Source: Armillaria gallica (taxonomy: Eukaryota > Basidiomycota > Agaricomycetes > Agaricales > Physalacriaceae). Taken from it: a stretch of 64,000 nucleotides of DNA. How positions within the stretch are numbered: position 1 is the first letter of the stretch; each line of letters starts with the position of its first letter. Positions 47,346 to 58,428 of this stretch are shown one piece after another. Under the pieces are notes generated by a model. The model made no database searches. It had not been told where the DNA came from and was given only the letters and a program-made list of their open reading frames with translations. Both the position numbers and the translations under genes were made by a program. The stretch spans positions 3,100,001 through 3,164,000 of the forward strand of contig JBANDB010000011.1 of NCBI GenBank assembly GCA_037576215.1, written 5' to 3'.

Positions 47346-47676
47346 TGTTCAAAGCACAGTATGCCAGAGCAGCCTGCTGCTGGGATGGTCATTGGTTAAG
47401 GGTCTGACTTCGCAGGCATTGGTTTGGCACCTATCCTTCAGCTCATGGTGGATGGGTCTTGATGTTCTCGTTGATGATTGTGATGTCGTGCTTTTTAGAG
47501 TATTGTACAAAGCATAAAGATCCAAAGGGAAGAATAGATTATGGAAGTTTATATTTCAGATATTCTTTAGTTGATCAAGAAAATAAAGTAGGGAGGGCGA
47601 TGCAGGCAAAAATGACAGTCCAAAATTAATACTCCAAAGTCTCAACCTGACAAATTTCAGATGCATGCCATGAGCT
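47346..47676. other. Transition zone, 3' flank of the seven-helix gene
   Basis: No gene supported. It probably holds the 3' UTR of the minus-strand membrane protein gene. The hydrophobic plus ORF to 47517 is antisense noise. Confidence 0.3.
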
Positions 47677-48977
47677 CTATTGTGTCCTTTCAACAGCTAC
47701 CACGAGCTCATCTGACTGCTCCCATTGGGCCTCAATGTCCATTTCAAGGACTGCACTCTGCCTGGTAAATCCCTGAAAGCTTGCCTCAGAAGGCTGAGAA
47801 GGTTGAGAAGATTGTGAAGACATCTGGAAACGAAGGGTTGACACCGTTGCACTTTCGTCATATTCTTCGGTTGGGCGTGTGTGCCCTGCCACAGCTCTGC
47901 CAATAAGAAGTGTGGGTGCAACTCCCTACACAAGGTGCTCAATGAGTGGTGGGGTCCAAAGGTAGTGAACACACCTTCACAACACCAGCTATTACATCAA
48001 AGTAATAGTCTCCAAAATCACTGCGAACAAATAATACCAAGTATATGATCGAAGCTATTGAATAGAGAGCAGAGGATTCCACTAGCACTTCAATCAAACG
48101 GTGAAAAACTCTCAGTCGGCCACCTGCTCTGGCATGTCTAACCCCAGTAACAGTCAAAATTCGAAAAATGATGAACACAGTGCACCATAATGTCGTTGTC
48201 AGGATGGAAGATAAGTAGAGTGCCAGAGGTACTGTGCCCAGTCCAGGTGCATTGAAGTACTCATGTATCTCAATGGCTCTCGACACTAAACATAAAGTTG
48301 AATATATGAAAAGAGTAAGTAAATGAGATCACCTGGAGATCAGACACTTTACCAGTTGCAGCAATTAGGGAAAGGATTGGAAGTAGAACAATAAGCCAGC
48401 GCTGTCCCCAGACCATCCAACAGCACCAAATCTAGAATCAAAAAGATGGTAAACTGACATGGATAATCACCAGCAAAGTAGCACACACAATATATGAGTC
48501 TGCAATAATGGTACTCATAGTGGCTGGAACACCTGCCTCCCAAATGATTGCTTGGTTCAAACTGCGTTTCTTGTTGAATACGGTCCAAAAATTTTGGCCA
48601 TTTTCAATGAATGTGGAGCACATAAATGACCATTGGGCAGCAAAACTTATAGTAATCAGAGCATGAAGGAGAATAATGATGATGACCAAGGTTCGTCGGC
48701 TTGGCCAGCATTTGTTGATGACTGTGCCACTCATGTCAGCTTGAATATTGTAGTAGAGATGCTCCTGGCTTACATATATTCCACAATGTAACAGCAAGAA
48801 TTCCAGTGTATATGCCTGTCATCAGTCAACATGTACATGTCATGGCACTAAACATGGTTGCCCACCATGCAATGATGCAAGGAGAATTCGGGAGTTCAGG
48901 TAAGCGTCGAGATCTCGAAACACAAAAGCTTTATCTTCATTGGTAAGATCAGATGGAATATACACCTGAGTCACCAT
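47677..48977 (-). CDS. Seven-helix membrane protein, Agaricomycete-specific family
   Basis: Six exons: 48977-48866, 48815-48774, 48721-48489, 48431-48353, 48285-47975 and 47925-47677. All have GT-AG borders and give a 341-residue frame with no stop. It starts MVTQVYIPSDLTNEDKAFVF. Hydrophobic helices include IYTGILAVTLWNI, TLVIIIILLHALITISFAA, IIWCCWMVWGQRW followed by LIVLLPILSLIAA, LALYLSSILTTTLWCTVFII and SALYSIASIIYLVLFV. FIENGQNFWTVFNKKRS lies in an extracellular-type loop. The cytosolic-type tail is Ser/Gln-rich (MSSQSSQPSQPSEASF) and ends VERTQ. The family is abundant in mushrooms, resembles serpentine receptors, and its ligand is unknown. It is the first intact gene right of the repeat block. 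Confidence 0.85.
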
Positions 48978-50640
48978 GAGGAAAGGTAAGAGAGACAGGG
49001 TAGTGGGTTATGAGAATAATGTGTACCAACCCTACTGTTATAAATGGTGCAGCCCATGGACATGCTCATTGGCTATTGCAAAGATGGTCAGGATCTTCAC
49101 GGAGTTTGGCAACTGATGAACCTATGACATTTTCAACCCACAAATGCAATATGACTGGGAGTGAGATATTGCCAGAGAAATGCCTCTGTCATAGGGAAAA
49201 CACTTATACCAGCTGTGAGCTTCCCAGATATGTGTTCCATTGAATTAGGACATCCGAGGACAGAATCAAAAAACCATTGAAGTGAGGCACCTACCAAAGT
49301 GAGCTTGTTCAGTCATGACATGAATCCTAATTAGGTCTTACTCCAAAATGTAGACCCATCTCCAATCATCACTATGCTGAAGGAACCTGGACAATTGAGA
49401 TCTGGTACAGATCTTAGTAGGAGTACCAACTTTTGCAAGTCAGATCGAGACAAGAACCCGCAGCAAGGTCATATAAGGTGGGAGAAAGTTATCCTAAAAA
49501 TGAGGCACCTATCAGAAAACTTGAAGCAGGGGAAGAGAATATAACGCGTACCCTATAATGAGCTCGATGAAGCCTGTTCACTTCCTTTTCCAGTACTTGT
49601 CTATCTTCGAAGGATGGGCGCAACATATCTGAGTCAACCTATCCTTGTTTGTGTCATCGTTTCTTTTTTAATCATCACTTAGAGCACCGAGATAGGCAAA
49701 GGTGATGACGTGAACTGATACTGAGAGAACGTGAGAGAATAGACTGGTGGACCGGTGATACATAGAAGCAAACATCAATTTTGAAAATTAATGTCGACAT
49801 GACAGCGACCACGTTGATGGGAACCAGTTTAAGCGAGATCCACAGAAAGAGCAACCGAGCCCCTCGAAAAGATCCTACAAGATCGCGACTGAAGGAAGAT
49901 ACCTGTTCAACAAGCAACAACGAGGACAAGGATTCATCGATAGGTTCGTTATTCTGGTGACCATAATACCTGGTAGACCCTACGACAACCATCCACAACA
50001 AAGTCGGTGTCATGGTGAGGGCTAGCACATCTGTATAGGCAGTTCTATGTATTTCTTTCCCGTGTACCTTTACTCATAAGCACGACAGTAAGCTGACGAA
50101 GCCTTCTGATAGTCAAGCGGTGCCCAAATCCTACATTTGTAGTAGTTAGCTCTTCACAACTGAGCGTAAAGCAGACTTCTATCTGAAAAACGACATGAGA
50201 ATCAGATCAATGAGAAGTACAGGCGTCAATCTCAGTCTCACCCTCGAGCAGGATTCGTTGGATTCGTTGCTCGCGTAGGCGAAGGACCGTTGCCCATCGT
50301 GCTTCTCGACCAATTCTCGACGGATGACCATTCTGAACTGCAGAGAAAGATATATCAATAAGAGTGTAGCAAGGTAATAACAGTAGGCATGCCCAAGAGT
50401 TGTATACCCAGGAGGGCTGCTCATAACTTGTTTGACGATGGAAATTTTCTGAACGCATTCCAACAAACATATCAGCACTCATCATGCATAGCATTGCATG
50501 CTGTCCTATGCTGCTATGTTCATTCTGGTAGGCCGTACACCATCCTGCGCCTTTCTCACCCAATCGTTCTCCCCTCCTGCCACGACCCCTGCTTGCTCAC
50601 GAGCCAAAGCAAAGATAAGTAAAATCAAGAGTGAAGATCT
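48978..50640 (-). other. Possible minus-strand hypothetical gene, exons unresolved
   Basis: Candidate exons with GT-AG edges: 50330-50240 (REARWATVLRLREQRIQRIL), 50181-50070 (CEELTTTNVGFGHRLTIRRL) and 50028-49675 (MTPTLLWMVVVGSTRYYGHQ, then SFRGARLLFLWISLKLVPIN, with hydrophobic stretches). A further acidic/basic piece is DRQVLEKEVNRLHRAHYRV at 49605-49550. The mix of basic helical and hydrophobic segments suggests a membrane-linked protein. I do not recognise it and cannot fix start or stop. 48978-49300 probably holds the promoter of the seven-helix gene. Confidence 0.35.
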
Positions 50641-51952
50641 TAAAAACCTACCAATCGATGGAATATGCTAGCGTTGCATCAAGATGCAGCACCAGGATTT
50701 AGAGGCAGGAAACGAATAGAGACAAGTGAACTCTGCACTGAGGGAGTAAGATCTGATAACCAGACGCCGGCGAATTGTGAGCATCACCTTGACCGATGAA
50801 GTTGAAGCGCAAGTGGCCAAGTAGATAACAAGAGAGCTAGCACAGACCTGCCCTATCTTTCGAAGCCAGTGAATTTAGAAATTTATGATGGCAACTTGCA
50901 AACAAAAATGATGGTGCGAGCATCGGCACAAGTAGTAGTATCGCCCTTCCTACTTGAAGCATGGGAGCTTACAGCGGGTCGAGGGTATCGCCGGCGACAA
51001 CTTTATACTCCGTACAAGAAAGCGGGTATGGAGGCAACGTACTGAGAGACGAAGACGAGCGAAAACGTGGCTGCCCGGTGGTCTTTTATACCCTCTCGTG
51101 TCGGTGCTTGGGTCGAGTAGAAGAGCCTCATATCCTTAGCGTCCCAGGAACGATGCCCCTGAAAACATGGGGAAAGCACGCCACCAGTAACATGAGTGTC
51201 TGCTAGTAAGTAAGTAACCGATGGATAAAATCAGCGAGTGAAAAGCCTAGGTTTATTTGTCAAGTCTGGCGTGGAGGAGACGGTGACTACTAGGCAATCA
51301 AGACTTGGACCGAGAGGAGGATTGACTTGAATCTGAGCCGGGTAGAAAAAATCAACGCAACTTGAAACGAGAGATTTATACAATTGCTGGCTGCTCTAGG
51401 CCTATCGATTAGCGTTCAATGAGAACAGGAAGTACGCGTACGCCCGTGCTCCCAACGCGAATGACTATCCATCCAGAGACATTATATCTTGACGTGCCAG
51501 ACGGGTGAGGGTTCCGCAAGTTGAAAGCTTGCTGTGGTAAGAGTAGAATTGAGGGATAGAAAACAGAAAGTGGCGCGTCTATGCCGGGTGGAGGGATACT
51601 TGGATATTTGTTGGGAGGCGTACACATTGCTTGGACGAGTATGAAACCATGAGGGGAATCTCCAGTCAACAGTAATATCAGATACGGGTCACTCGAGAAC
51701 AGCGTGCAGGGAATTAAAATATCAGTCTGGGCGTGGTAGTGAAAGGACAACGCGTAATCCTTTCAGTAAACAAAGTGCAGCGCTGTTTTATCATGAATGA
51801 GAATGGGCATGGAAGGTACGTGTGGGAAGCTGTCGTTGGTCCCAGATTAAATGGGTGGTGCGTGCAAGAAAGTCTAAGGGTACAATAAGCTATAAAATGA
51901 AGCGTCGTCCAACATACTTGAAACCGTCAACGAATCTAAATATATAAAAAGA
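50641..51952. other. Intergenic, no supported gene
   Basis: It contains ORFs on both strands (for example 51750-51409 minus, 113 aa) with no recognisable domain or splice context. CpG content is clearly higher than left of 47 kb. TATACTCCGTACA occurs at 51003-51015. Confidence 0.35.
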
Positions 51953-53095
51953 CTATTTCGAACCACTGGCACCTGCTCCCCAACTATCATACGCAGGGGG
52001 GATCTCGCTGGGACCCGCGTCCTGGTGCTGGACGACACCGGTTGGGCCGTTAGCGAGATAGGCGGTCCTGTCATCAGGGTTGACGACACCGAGTTGATTC
52101 TGGCGGGCCTCGCGCTCCTTGGCAGACATACCGCCTGCCCCACCTCCGAGCCCACTCGATGAGGAGCCAGGCGGCGGGGACCTCGGTGGTATACTCGTCG
52201 CGTACGGGTTGAATATGGCAGCAGGATACCCGGAAGACTCGCCAGAATACTGGGACATCGGGGGAGGAGAAGCCGGTGAGCCGGAGTAATAATTCGCATA
52301 GGACTGGCCGGAACTTCCATGGCTATTAGTGCTGGCGGATATGGGGAAGGGTGATACGACGCCTGCACCGATGTCCGCGCCGCCCAAACGCCCGCCCATG
52401 CCATCGTTGTCGCGCTCGTCGTCGAGGTTGAGGCCGACGTCTGGTGGGCGGGCGACGATGCGGTCTGGGTCAAAGTTGCCGTCAAAGTGGGCGGAGAGGC
52501 GGTTGGAGCGGTTGCGTTTGTAGAGGAACCAGATGAGGGCACCGAGGAGGGCGAGACCGGCTATTCCGCCGATGGTTCCGCCGACGATGGCGCCTGTGTG
52601 GGAAGAGGAAGAAGAGGCGGTGGTGGTAGAGGCGGCGCCGGCGGAGGCGGATGAGGAGGGAGATGCGAGAACGGTGGAGGTGGAGGTGAGCTGTTGGCCA
52701 TTTGACTGGGTTATGATGATGGTGGTGGCTACGAGGGACGTCTGATGGACAGTTGTTTGAGTGTCGCGACTCGTGCTGGGTGTGGTCACGACCAAAGAAG
52801 ACGATGAGCTGGTCGATGGAGGGACGAAAGTAGACGATGACGAGCTAGTTACTGGAATGCTACTCGATGTCGACGGCGGCAATGTCGATGAGGATGATGT
52901 CGTGGCGGTTGTCGGAGGCGGAGTGGTCGTTGAGCTGTCCGACGTGGGCTGGGTGCTGGCCGACGATGTTGTCGTTAGAGAAGGCGTCGTCACCGCAGTC
53001 GTGGTAGACTGCGGCGGTGTGCTCGTTGGTGCGTCTGATGAAGAAGCATCCGTGAGGGAGGGGGTGGACGCAGACGGGGTGGACGACAGCGACAT
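51953..53095 (-). CDS. Ser/Thr-rich single-pass membrane protein (MID2-like)
   Basis: The 380-residue ORF has about 165 residues of Ser/Thr/Pro-rich sequence (likely O-mannosylated). One transmembrane helix follows, near residues 168-192 (GAIVGGTIGGIAGLALLGAL, then IWFLY), and a basic stop-transfer KRNRSNR. The Gly/Pro/Ser-rich cytosolic tail ends EIPPAYDSWGAGASGSK. This architecture is that of fungal cell-wall-stress sensor-like proteins. No signal peptide is visible from the ATG at 53095. The frame is open upstream to about 53200 without another ATG, so a 5' exon encoding the signal sequence and ectodomain is probably missing from this call. The 148-aa ORF on the opposite strand (52761-53207) is a shadow. 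Confidence 0.7.
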   Translation of the reverse strand: MSLSSTPSASTPSLTDASSSDAPTSTPPQSTTTAVTTPSLTTTSSASTQPTSDSSTTTPPPTTATTSSSSTLPPSTSSSIPVTSSSSSTFVPPSTSSSSSLVVTTPSTSRDTQTTVHQTSLVATTIIITQSNGQQLTSTSTVLASPSSSASAGAASTTTASSSSSHTGAIVGGTIGGIAGLALLGALIWFLYKRNRSNRLSAHFDGNFDPDRIVARPPDVGLNLDDERDNDGMGGRLGGADIGAGVVSPFPISASTNSHGSSGQSYANYYSGSPASPPPMSQYSGESSGYPAAIFNPYATSIPPRSPPPGSSSSGLGGGAGGMSAKEREARQNQLGVVNPDDRTAYLANGPTGVVQHQDAGPSEIPPAYDSWGAGASGSK

Positions 53096-53280
53096 GCACG
53101 TTGGCAGTGGTCGAGGTGCGAAAAGAATACCCGAGGGGGGTGGAGTAAAAGTCTTATTACATAACCGCGATAACGACCTCAGCCCATTCGGAACGATAAC
53201 TTCCTAGCGCTTGCTAGTAGTACGTCTGTACAGTCCATGTAAATCGCCGTTACCTAGGTAGCATTTCTATTCGATCGACA

Positions 53281-54049
53281 TCAAGCCGTAATCGCCACGA
53301 GCGAACAAGCGCCTACCGCAATCCACATTTTATTTTTACCACCAGCTGAGAGTAAAGAACTGATACCAGTATCAGAGTCGCCCATGATGACGAACGACTT
53401 ATTCGAGCCTAGCTTACAGGCCCAGCTAGGACTGATGTGGGTATCGAGAAACGCACGATAGCATGCTCGCTGTAAGCAAGTTGGCATATGACGTCATCAT
53501 TTCTCCCTGTTTGATAATGCCCTGCTCCAATCCTATCTCGAACGAACGGTGACTGCCACTGACTCTATCGATGTCCTAATTACGTTTGTTCCCTTTGCCG
53601 TCGTACTGAATCTATCCCAGCCCTTTCGCCACGGAACTGCACACATTGTCCAGACGCTCGAGGAGCAGATCCACGCGTACTTATTTGTCTACCAAAAGTT
53701 GTGGGTCCCGCGTTCGTCGGATGACCGCATATTTCAAACGTGCCAGAACGACGCCGCGGCGGGCGGCTTTGAGCACAGCCATATAGCCCCTTGGTCACAG
53801 GCACAGGTGGAGGTTAGCTACTGGACCGACGTTGGGGTAAAATTGGAAGAGCCCGATGATGCGTCTTTACATCAAGCCATTACTAGCAACTACGACAGTG
53901 TCAGTGTATGCTTCAGCCCTGGCCAGCTTTATGTAAGTTTGAGCTATCTCATCCCGCCAGCGTTCACTCGCTCTCTCCCTATCTGGGCATTCTTCCAATG
54001 GCTCTCTGACCATGGCTATTGTAAGCCCGCCCTATGTTTTTTTTTTTGA
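53281..54049. other. Ambiguous ORFs upstream of the MID2-like gene
   Basis: The plus strand has a 166-aa ORF (53549-54049; LEEQIHAYLFVYQKLWVPRS), and the minus strand has a short ORF 53487-53281 ending in a small hydrophobic tail (KMWIAVGACSLVAITA) after SLLSAGGKN, which resembles a GPI-attachment signal. Neither has a recognisable domain. They cannot both be real over their full span. Confidence 0.25.
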
Positions 54050-54339
54050 CTCAGCATTTAATTAACCGCTACAAGTACACTGTCTACTAAGGCGCGGTGG
54101 AGGTACAGGTCCTCAGGCTCCCTCCTTCCCTCTTGTCCCGGTCCCTCCGCTCATTAATCTGCTTTCTACTGGTAACTCGGCGTATGGTGTGGAGTATAGT
54201 GGCGAACATTTAATTTACGGTACTTTTGTGCCCTGTATTGGGCGCCCGCCCCATGTTGACGCTACTTACGATGACGCATAGCTATGACGCCATTCCCGGA
54301 CTAATATTTTACTTCCGTTTTCGTCCTATCCTAGTCTCG

Positions 54340-54347
54340 TATAAATA
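54340..54347 (+). promoter_or_regulatory. TATA box
   Basis: TATAAATA, 86 bp before the ATG at 54426, followed by a pyrimidine-rich leader (TTCTTTCTTTCCTTCCTTCC), the usual layout of a strong basidiomycete promoter. Confidence 0.55.
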
Positions 54348-54425
54348 CTCGACTGCTACCCTAGAACTCCACGTTCTTTCTTTCCTTCCTTCCCTCACGT
54401 AGACGTCTATTCCTCTGCCTCCCCA

Positions 54426-54561
54426 ATGCACCTGTCGTTCATAATCGCAGTATTCGTCGCCTCCCGTGAGTTTAGTGTTTCTGTTCTTAGTGGACCGCTA
54501 TCGGTTTCCCGTCGTAGCTTTTCTTGTTCAGCATGGTGAGCACCGCACCTTGGGAGCATAG
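54426..54561 (+). CDS. Possible very small secreted peptide
   Basis: ATG 54426 opens MHLSFIIAVFVAS, a signal-peptide-like start. A donor GTGAGT at 54466 and an acceptor TCGTAG at 54512-54517 define a 52-nt intron, and the spliced frame ends at TAG 54559-54561, giving 27 residues. Unspliced, the frame runs 38 residues to a nearby TGA. The good promoter (TATA box and CT-rich leader) is the main argument. There is no domain and no known family. It may instead be the 5' exon of a longer gene whose later exons I failed to join. Confidence 0.35.
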
Positions 54562-55770
54562 TTCCTCTGGCGTTTCTTGTTTTCTCAGAAACTCACACTG
54601 AGCATCTCTAGTCCGCCCAACACTACTTGAACTTAACTGGTCTGCACATAGAGCCTGGGGTTCCGGTCTCAATCTGGGTATGACATTAGACCCGAGCTAT
54701 TAGACGCTCGGTTTAGTCTGACCTCCTGTCTTTGGTTCCGTGACTGCAAGGTAATGACTCGGTCATGAAATCCTCCGGGAATTCAAGGATTTGTATTGGA
54801 TTCACGTCCAAACCACATCTTTTATGCGCAAAGCATATGGGTACTACTCCACTTCTGAGCGTCACTTTGGGAACCATAAGCAACATGCGGGCTTTCTTGA
54901 TGTATGTTCGACATGAAATGTTTACTTGAATAACACGATCATACCTGATTTTCGAGGCATCCCGCGGGCTGTCAGCTAGTATGCAGTCGTGAGCACATAT
55001 GTTGACTTAGCCTGACTTGCAACTGAAGCATGCTATCCAAGCTCGGCTGATCTTCGGTGTGTACTGAGCAGAATGGCGCTGCTACCCGATTGAAACGCGT
55101 ACACTGTGATTAATATTTAGAACGATGGCATGCAACCCACGAGGCTGCTAGGATGATTCACGGGCTTTCGTCTGCTGCTTCTTGCCTTGAAAGGATGATG
55201 TCCTTGAAAACTTGAAACTCGTCTTGCCATCTCCGAATCTTTCATTAAATTATCAAAATTCCAAGCAAGATGGTTGCACTCGGTGCCTTTGCGCCGCTCA
55301 GGTGATGGCATCACTGTGTCCAACTCTATTGCGACCGCGGACACAGAGATATGTTTGTAGGCGGATACAACGCTTTGCAAGCCATATTAGGACTGGAATT
55401 ATATGCAAATGGAACAGATAATCCACTGAAAACCTTCGCGGGATACTGTCGGAAACCACGCCCCTTCTAAGAAGCAGCCTCAAGTCCTGTGCCCGCAGTA
55501 CGGGCGTAGGGCGTTGGTATCAGTGATTATCGGTACTTCGTGCACCCAGCGCGAGGTCAGAATGTTCGAGTGTATTCCAACACAGTGTGGAATGGTATTG
55601 TGTGCAGCAAGGAGGCCAAGTAGCAAGAGAAACACCGATTCAGCCAGAGACGATGATGACGAGGAAATGAAAAAGCGATGATGACGAGTCTCAGCACGTG
55701 GCAAAGTTGAGGGCTTCATCAGGCATCTCCACGCTCTCCTTGTCTTCCTCCATCTCCTCCCTCCCCAAAA
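54562..55770. other. Intergenic, upstream of SCS2
   Basis: Several ORFs under 130 aa on both strands, none with domain or splice support. The last ~100 bp before 55771 are CT-rich (CTCCTTGTCTTCCTCCATC), consistent with the SCS2 promoter and leader. Confidence 0.35.
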
Positions 55771-57033
55771 ATGTCGGTCTACCTGAATCCAAACAACACC
55801 CTTGGGTTCACTCGTACGTTTTCTGTCTTCGTCGCCTATACTCTCTCTGCTCACTGTTCTCTGCAGGCCCGCTTACCCAACTCGTAAAACGGACACTGAG
55901 CATCACCAATCCAAATGCTCAGCCTGTTGCCTTCAAAGTGAAAACGACAGCGCCGAGGGTGAGATGGCGACTTGAATCGGTGCTATTGGAGGAAGCTCAC
56001 GCCAAGTTTCTAGCTGTATTGCGTGCGCCCGAATTCTGGCAGAGTGGAACCGGGTGAAACAGTCGAAGTGGCTGGTGTGTGGCTTGTGTTCTTCTACTTG
56101 CTGTATATTTATCATCTACTCTAGTGATGCTCCAGGCGATGAAGGAAGACCCCCCGCTGAACGCCAAGTGCAAAGACAAGTTCCTCATCCAAAGCACGCT
56201 CATCACCCCCGAAAAAGAGTCGAAAGCGTTGCATGACATAGTGCGTCTATCTGCCTCGATGCACTTTTAATATGGACGCCCAATAGCTATCCTTCCAGTG
56301 GAACATCCCAGAAGGCGCCAACGACGAAGCCAAGGTCTTTCAACAGAAGCTCAAAGTCGCGTATCTGAGGCGGGAGGGCGAAACTTTGGAAGAGGTTGAC
56401 GAATCCTTGCCACACCAAATTTCTACGATGACTGCGGCAGATTCTCAGGTACGGGTGCCATGTTGTACAACTAACCGTCCTTACTAACATCATCTACGCC
56501 AGCAACACGATACGGTACGCCAAGTCCCGATAGGAAACGGTCACCCTGCTCCCATCCCTGAATTCAAACCATCAACGTCCGAGGAGCGCTCACCTACGCC
56601 CCCCAACGTCTTTAGCGCTGCCCGCGAGGAAGAGCACCATGACGAGCCTCCATCTGAACCAGCTCCCCCGCCACCCGTGTCTGTATTTGTCCAGCCTGCC
56701 CCCGAACCCGAATCACCAGTCGAACACCCGTCGACGCTTGCACCAGCGCCACCGAATGACGAGCTTTTGATCAGATACCAGGAGGCTGAGACTGAGATTG
56801 AGCGTCTGAGAGGTCTGCTCGCGGCGGCGGCCCCTCCGCCCGAAGTCTCACCTGAGGTCCCCGAGTTGCGAAGGCGCACTAGACGGCTTTCTGATGATAT
56901 GACGGTTGCGCCGGATAGCGACGTTGGTACAATGGTCGGGGAGGACGTGGCCTTGCAGCAAGAAGGTGTTCCGCTGCAGGTCGTGATCATCATTGCACTG
57001 GGAGTGTTTATCACGACGTATCTCTTCTTCTGA
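55771..57033 (+). CDS. SCS2: VAMP-associated protein (VAP/Scs2), MSP domain
   Basis: Six exons: 55771-55813, 55867-55958, 56014-56074, 56125-56240, 56287-56448 and 56503-57033. All have GT-AG borders and give 334 residues. The N-terminal ~125 residues are a major sperm protein domain: MSVYLNPNNTLGFTRPLTQL, VKRTLSITNPNAQPVAFKVK with the FKVKTTAP signature, YCVRPNSGRVEPGE, VMLQAMKEDPP and KDKFLIQS. A Pro/Glu-rich linker and a short coiled-coil (YQEAETEIERLRGLLAAAA) follow. A C-terminal tail anchor (VVIIIALGVFITTYLFF) places it in the ER membrane facing the cytosol. VAPs bind FFAT-motif proteins at ER contact sites and influence lipid synthesis. It is convergent with LSM4. Intact. Confidence 0.95.
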
Positions 57034-57769
57034 TCATGATGCCGTTTTTTCTTCTATGCGGGTCTGGATGGCTTTTATATACATATACTTGGCTGCTGAG
57101 TGTAGAGCTATTCAGACCCGACTGGTTGCTTGTCTCTACATATATATCCTTTTCCTACTTTACGGTCATAGTGACCATTCTCTTAGGTGCATTAGCCCTT
57201 TGATTCGACTGTTACACTTTTTGTACATAAGATATCGTGGAGTGAGGGTATGCATCTTTTATTAGATCTGTCAGCCTCGTTTCAATGGCGTGTTGCAAGC
57301 GCAACTTATGGTAAACATGCTTTAGTAGCAGCATCGTGTTGGTAAGGGTCTGTCCGGATCGCCTATTTTTGGCGCCAATTAGAAAACCAACACGAACCCA
57401 TTTTCTCGTTATTTGGCGCGTTTCTAGCATAGACAGCCTCTAGAATAACTTGTGATTCCTCAGGGACACAATGACATGTCATAGCCCCCCATGAGTATGT
57501 ACGAAAGCCGTTCCTGCTGTAGTCGGGATTTCAGCATCACACATGTCCCTAGAGACAAAAATATGACGCATATATATCTTCTGAAGTGATATGAGTATGT
57601 GAAAGATTGTAGAGGTTTATACACATCGGATTTCCGATAACTTGAATCATCTGGCTGCTTCTTGCAATAGTGGGGTCTTGATATTACCCAAAGCTAGCTA
57701 ACCTGCAAAAACATATACAGTGACACTGATACATGCTCACCCGAAACACAGAAATAAACGGTACGACAA
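57034..57769. other. Convergent 3' intergenic region, source of the 44.7-47.3 kb duplicate
   Basis: Holds the 3' UTRs of SCS2 (plus) and LSM4 (minus). The whole segment 57045-57955 was copied, inverted, to 44745-47345. ORFs here (for example 57430-57212) are not conserved between the two copies as proteins. Confidence 0.7.
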
Positions 57770-58428
57770 TCACATTCCCCGACCTCGTCCTCTCCCACCA
57801 CGCATAGGTGCTCCACGACCACGACCTGGGATAATCTGGTCAGCAAGGGCAAAAGACCACACAAGGGGATAACGGTACCTCTAACAGGCGCACCACGTCC
57901 TACCAAAAAGGGTTAGCTGGCTGGTTGCTAACCGTAGGAGCAAGAACGTACCGCCTCTACCACCAACATGTCCTCCCCTCGAATTACTCCTACCTGCCTC
58001 TCTCGCCCTGTTCTGGTCATCCTTTACGACATCTAACAGATTCTCCGGTATACGAATATATTTTATCTGCAACCCCCAAAAGACCTATGTAAGCATACCC
58101 ATCGAGCAGAAAACCAAAAGAACGCACAGTACTCCCCCGAATATAACACTCTTTCAACTTCCAAAACCGATCTCCGTCTGGATTTGTCTGGTATACCTCC
58201 TTGAGCGTTATGTTCATAAAGTTGTCGCAGTTGACGAGGTGCCCGTTGAAGGTTTCGCCGTTTTTTAATTCGACTAACTGTGTTATGTGTGTTAGGATGT
58301 GTTTGACGGATAGATGACTTTTAGGGTACGCGCCATGGGCTTGTTCTGCGCAGCGTTTAATAGTGAGAGAGGAAGCTAGGATAGATATTTAGTGAAATTC
58401 TGCAAGTCGGGTTTACAACTCTTACCAT
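57770..58428 (-). CDS. LSM4: U6 snRNA-associated Sm-like protein LSm4
   Basis: Six exons: 58428-58426 (the ATG alone), 58375-58334, 58277-58128, 58066-57952, 57899-57879 and 57825-57770. They encode 128 residues. Sm1 motif: [40 protein letters not shown]; Sm2 motif: [20 protein letters not shown]. The C-terminal tail is RG/RGG-rich (GGHVGGRGG, then [10 protein letters not shown]), as in LSm4 orthologues. It joins the LSm2-8 ring on U6 snRNA and the LSm1-7 decapping ring. Intron 2 has a GC donor (ATG|GCGCGT) if the conserved MLVELK is kept. A GT donor 4 nt on with acceptor TTAG also keeps frame but gives PMALELK. Intact; source of the captured fragment at 44.75 kb. Confidence 0.96.

Noticed and set aside
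47272..47517. 81-aa plus ORF after the LSM4 duplicate
   Set aside because: It spans the end of the duplicate and non-matching DNA, has no conservation in the source copy, and is antisense to the 3' side of an intact gene.
52761..53207. 148-aa plus-strand ORF rich in Val/Asp
   Set aside because: Mirror of the Ser/Thr codons of the MID2-like protein on the other strand; a compositional shadow.
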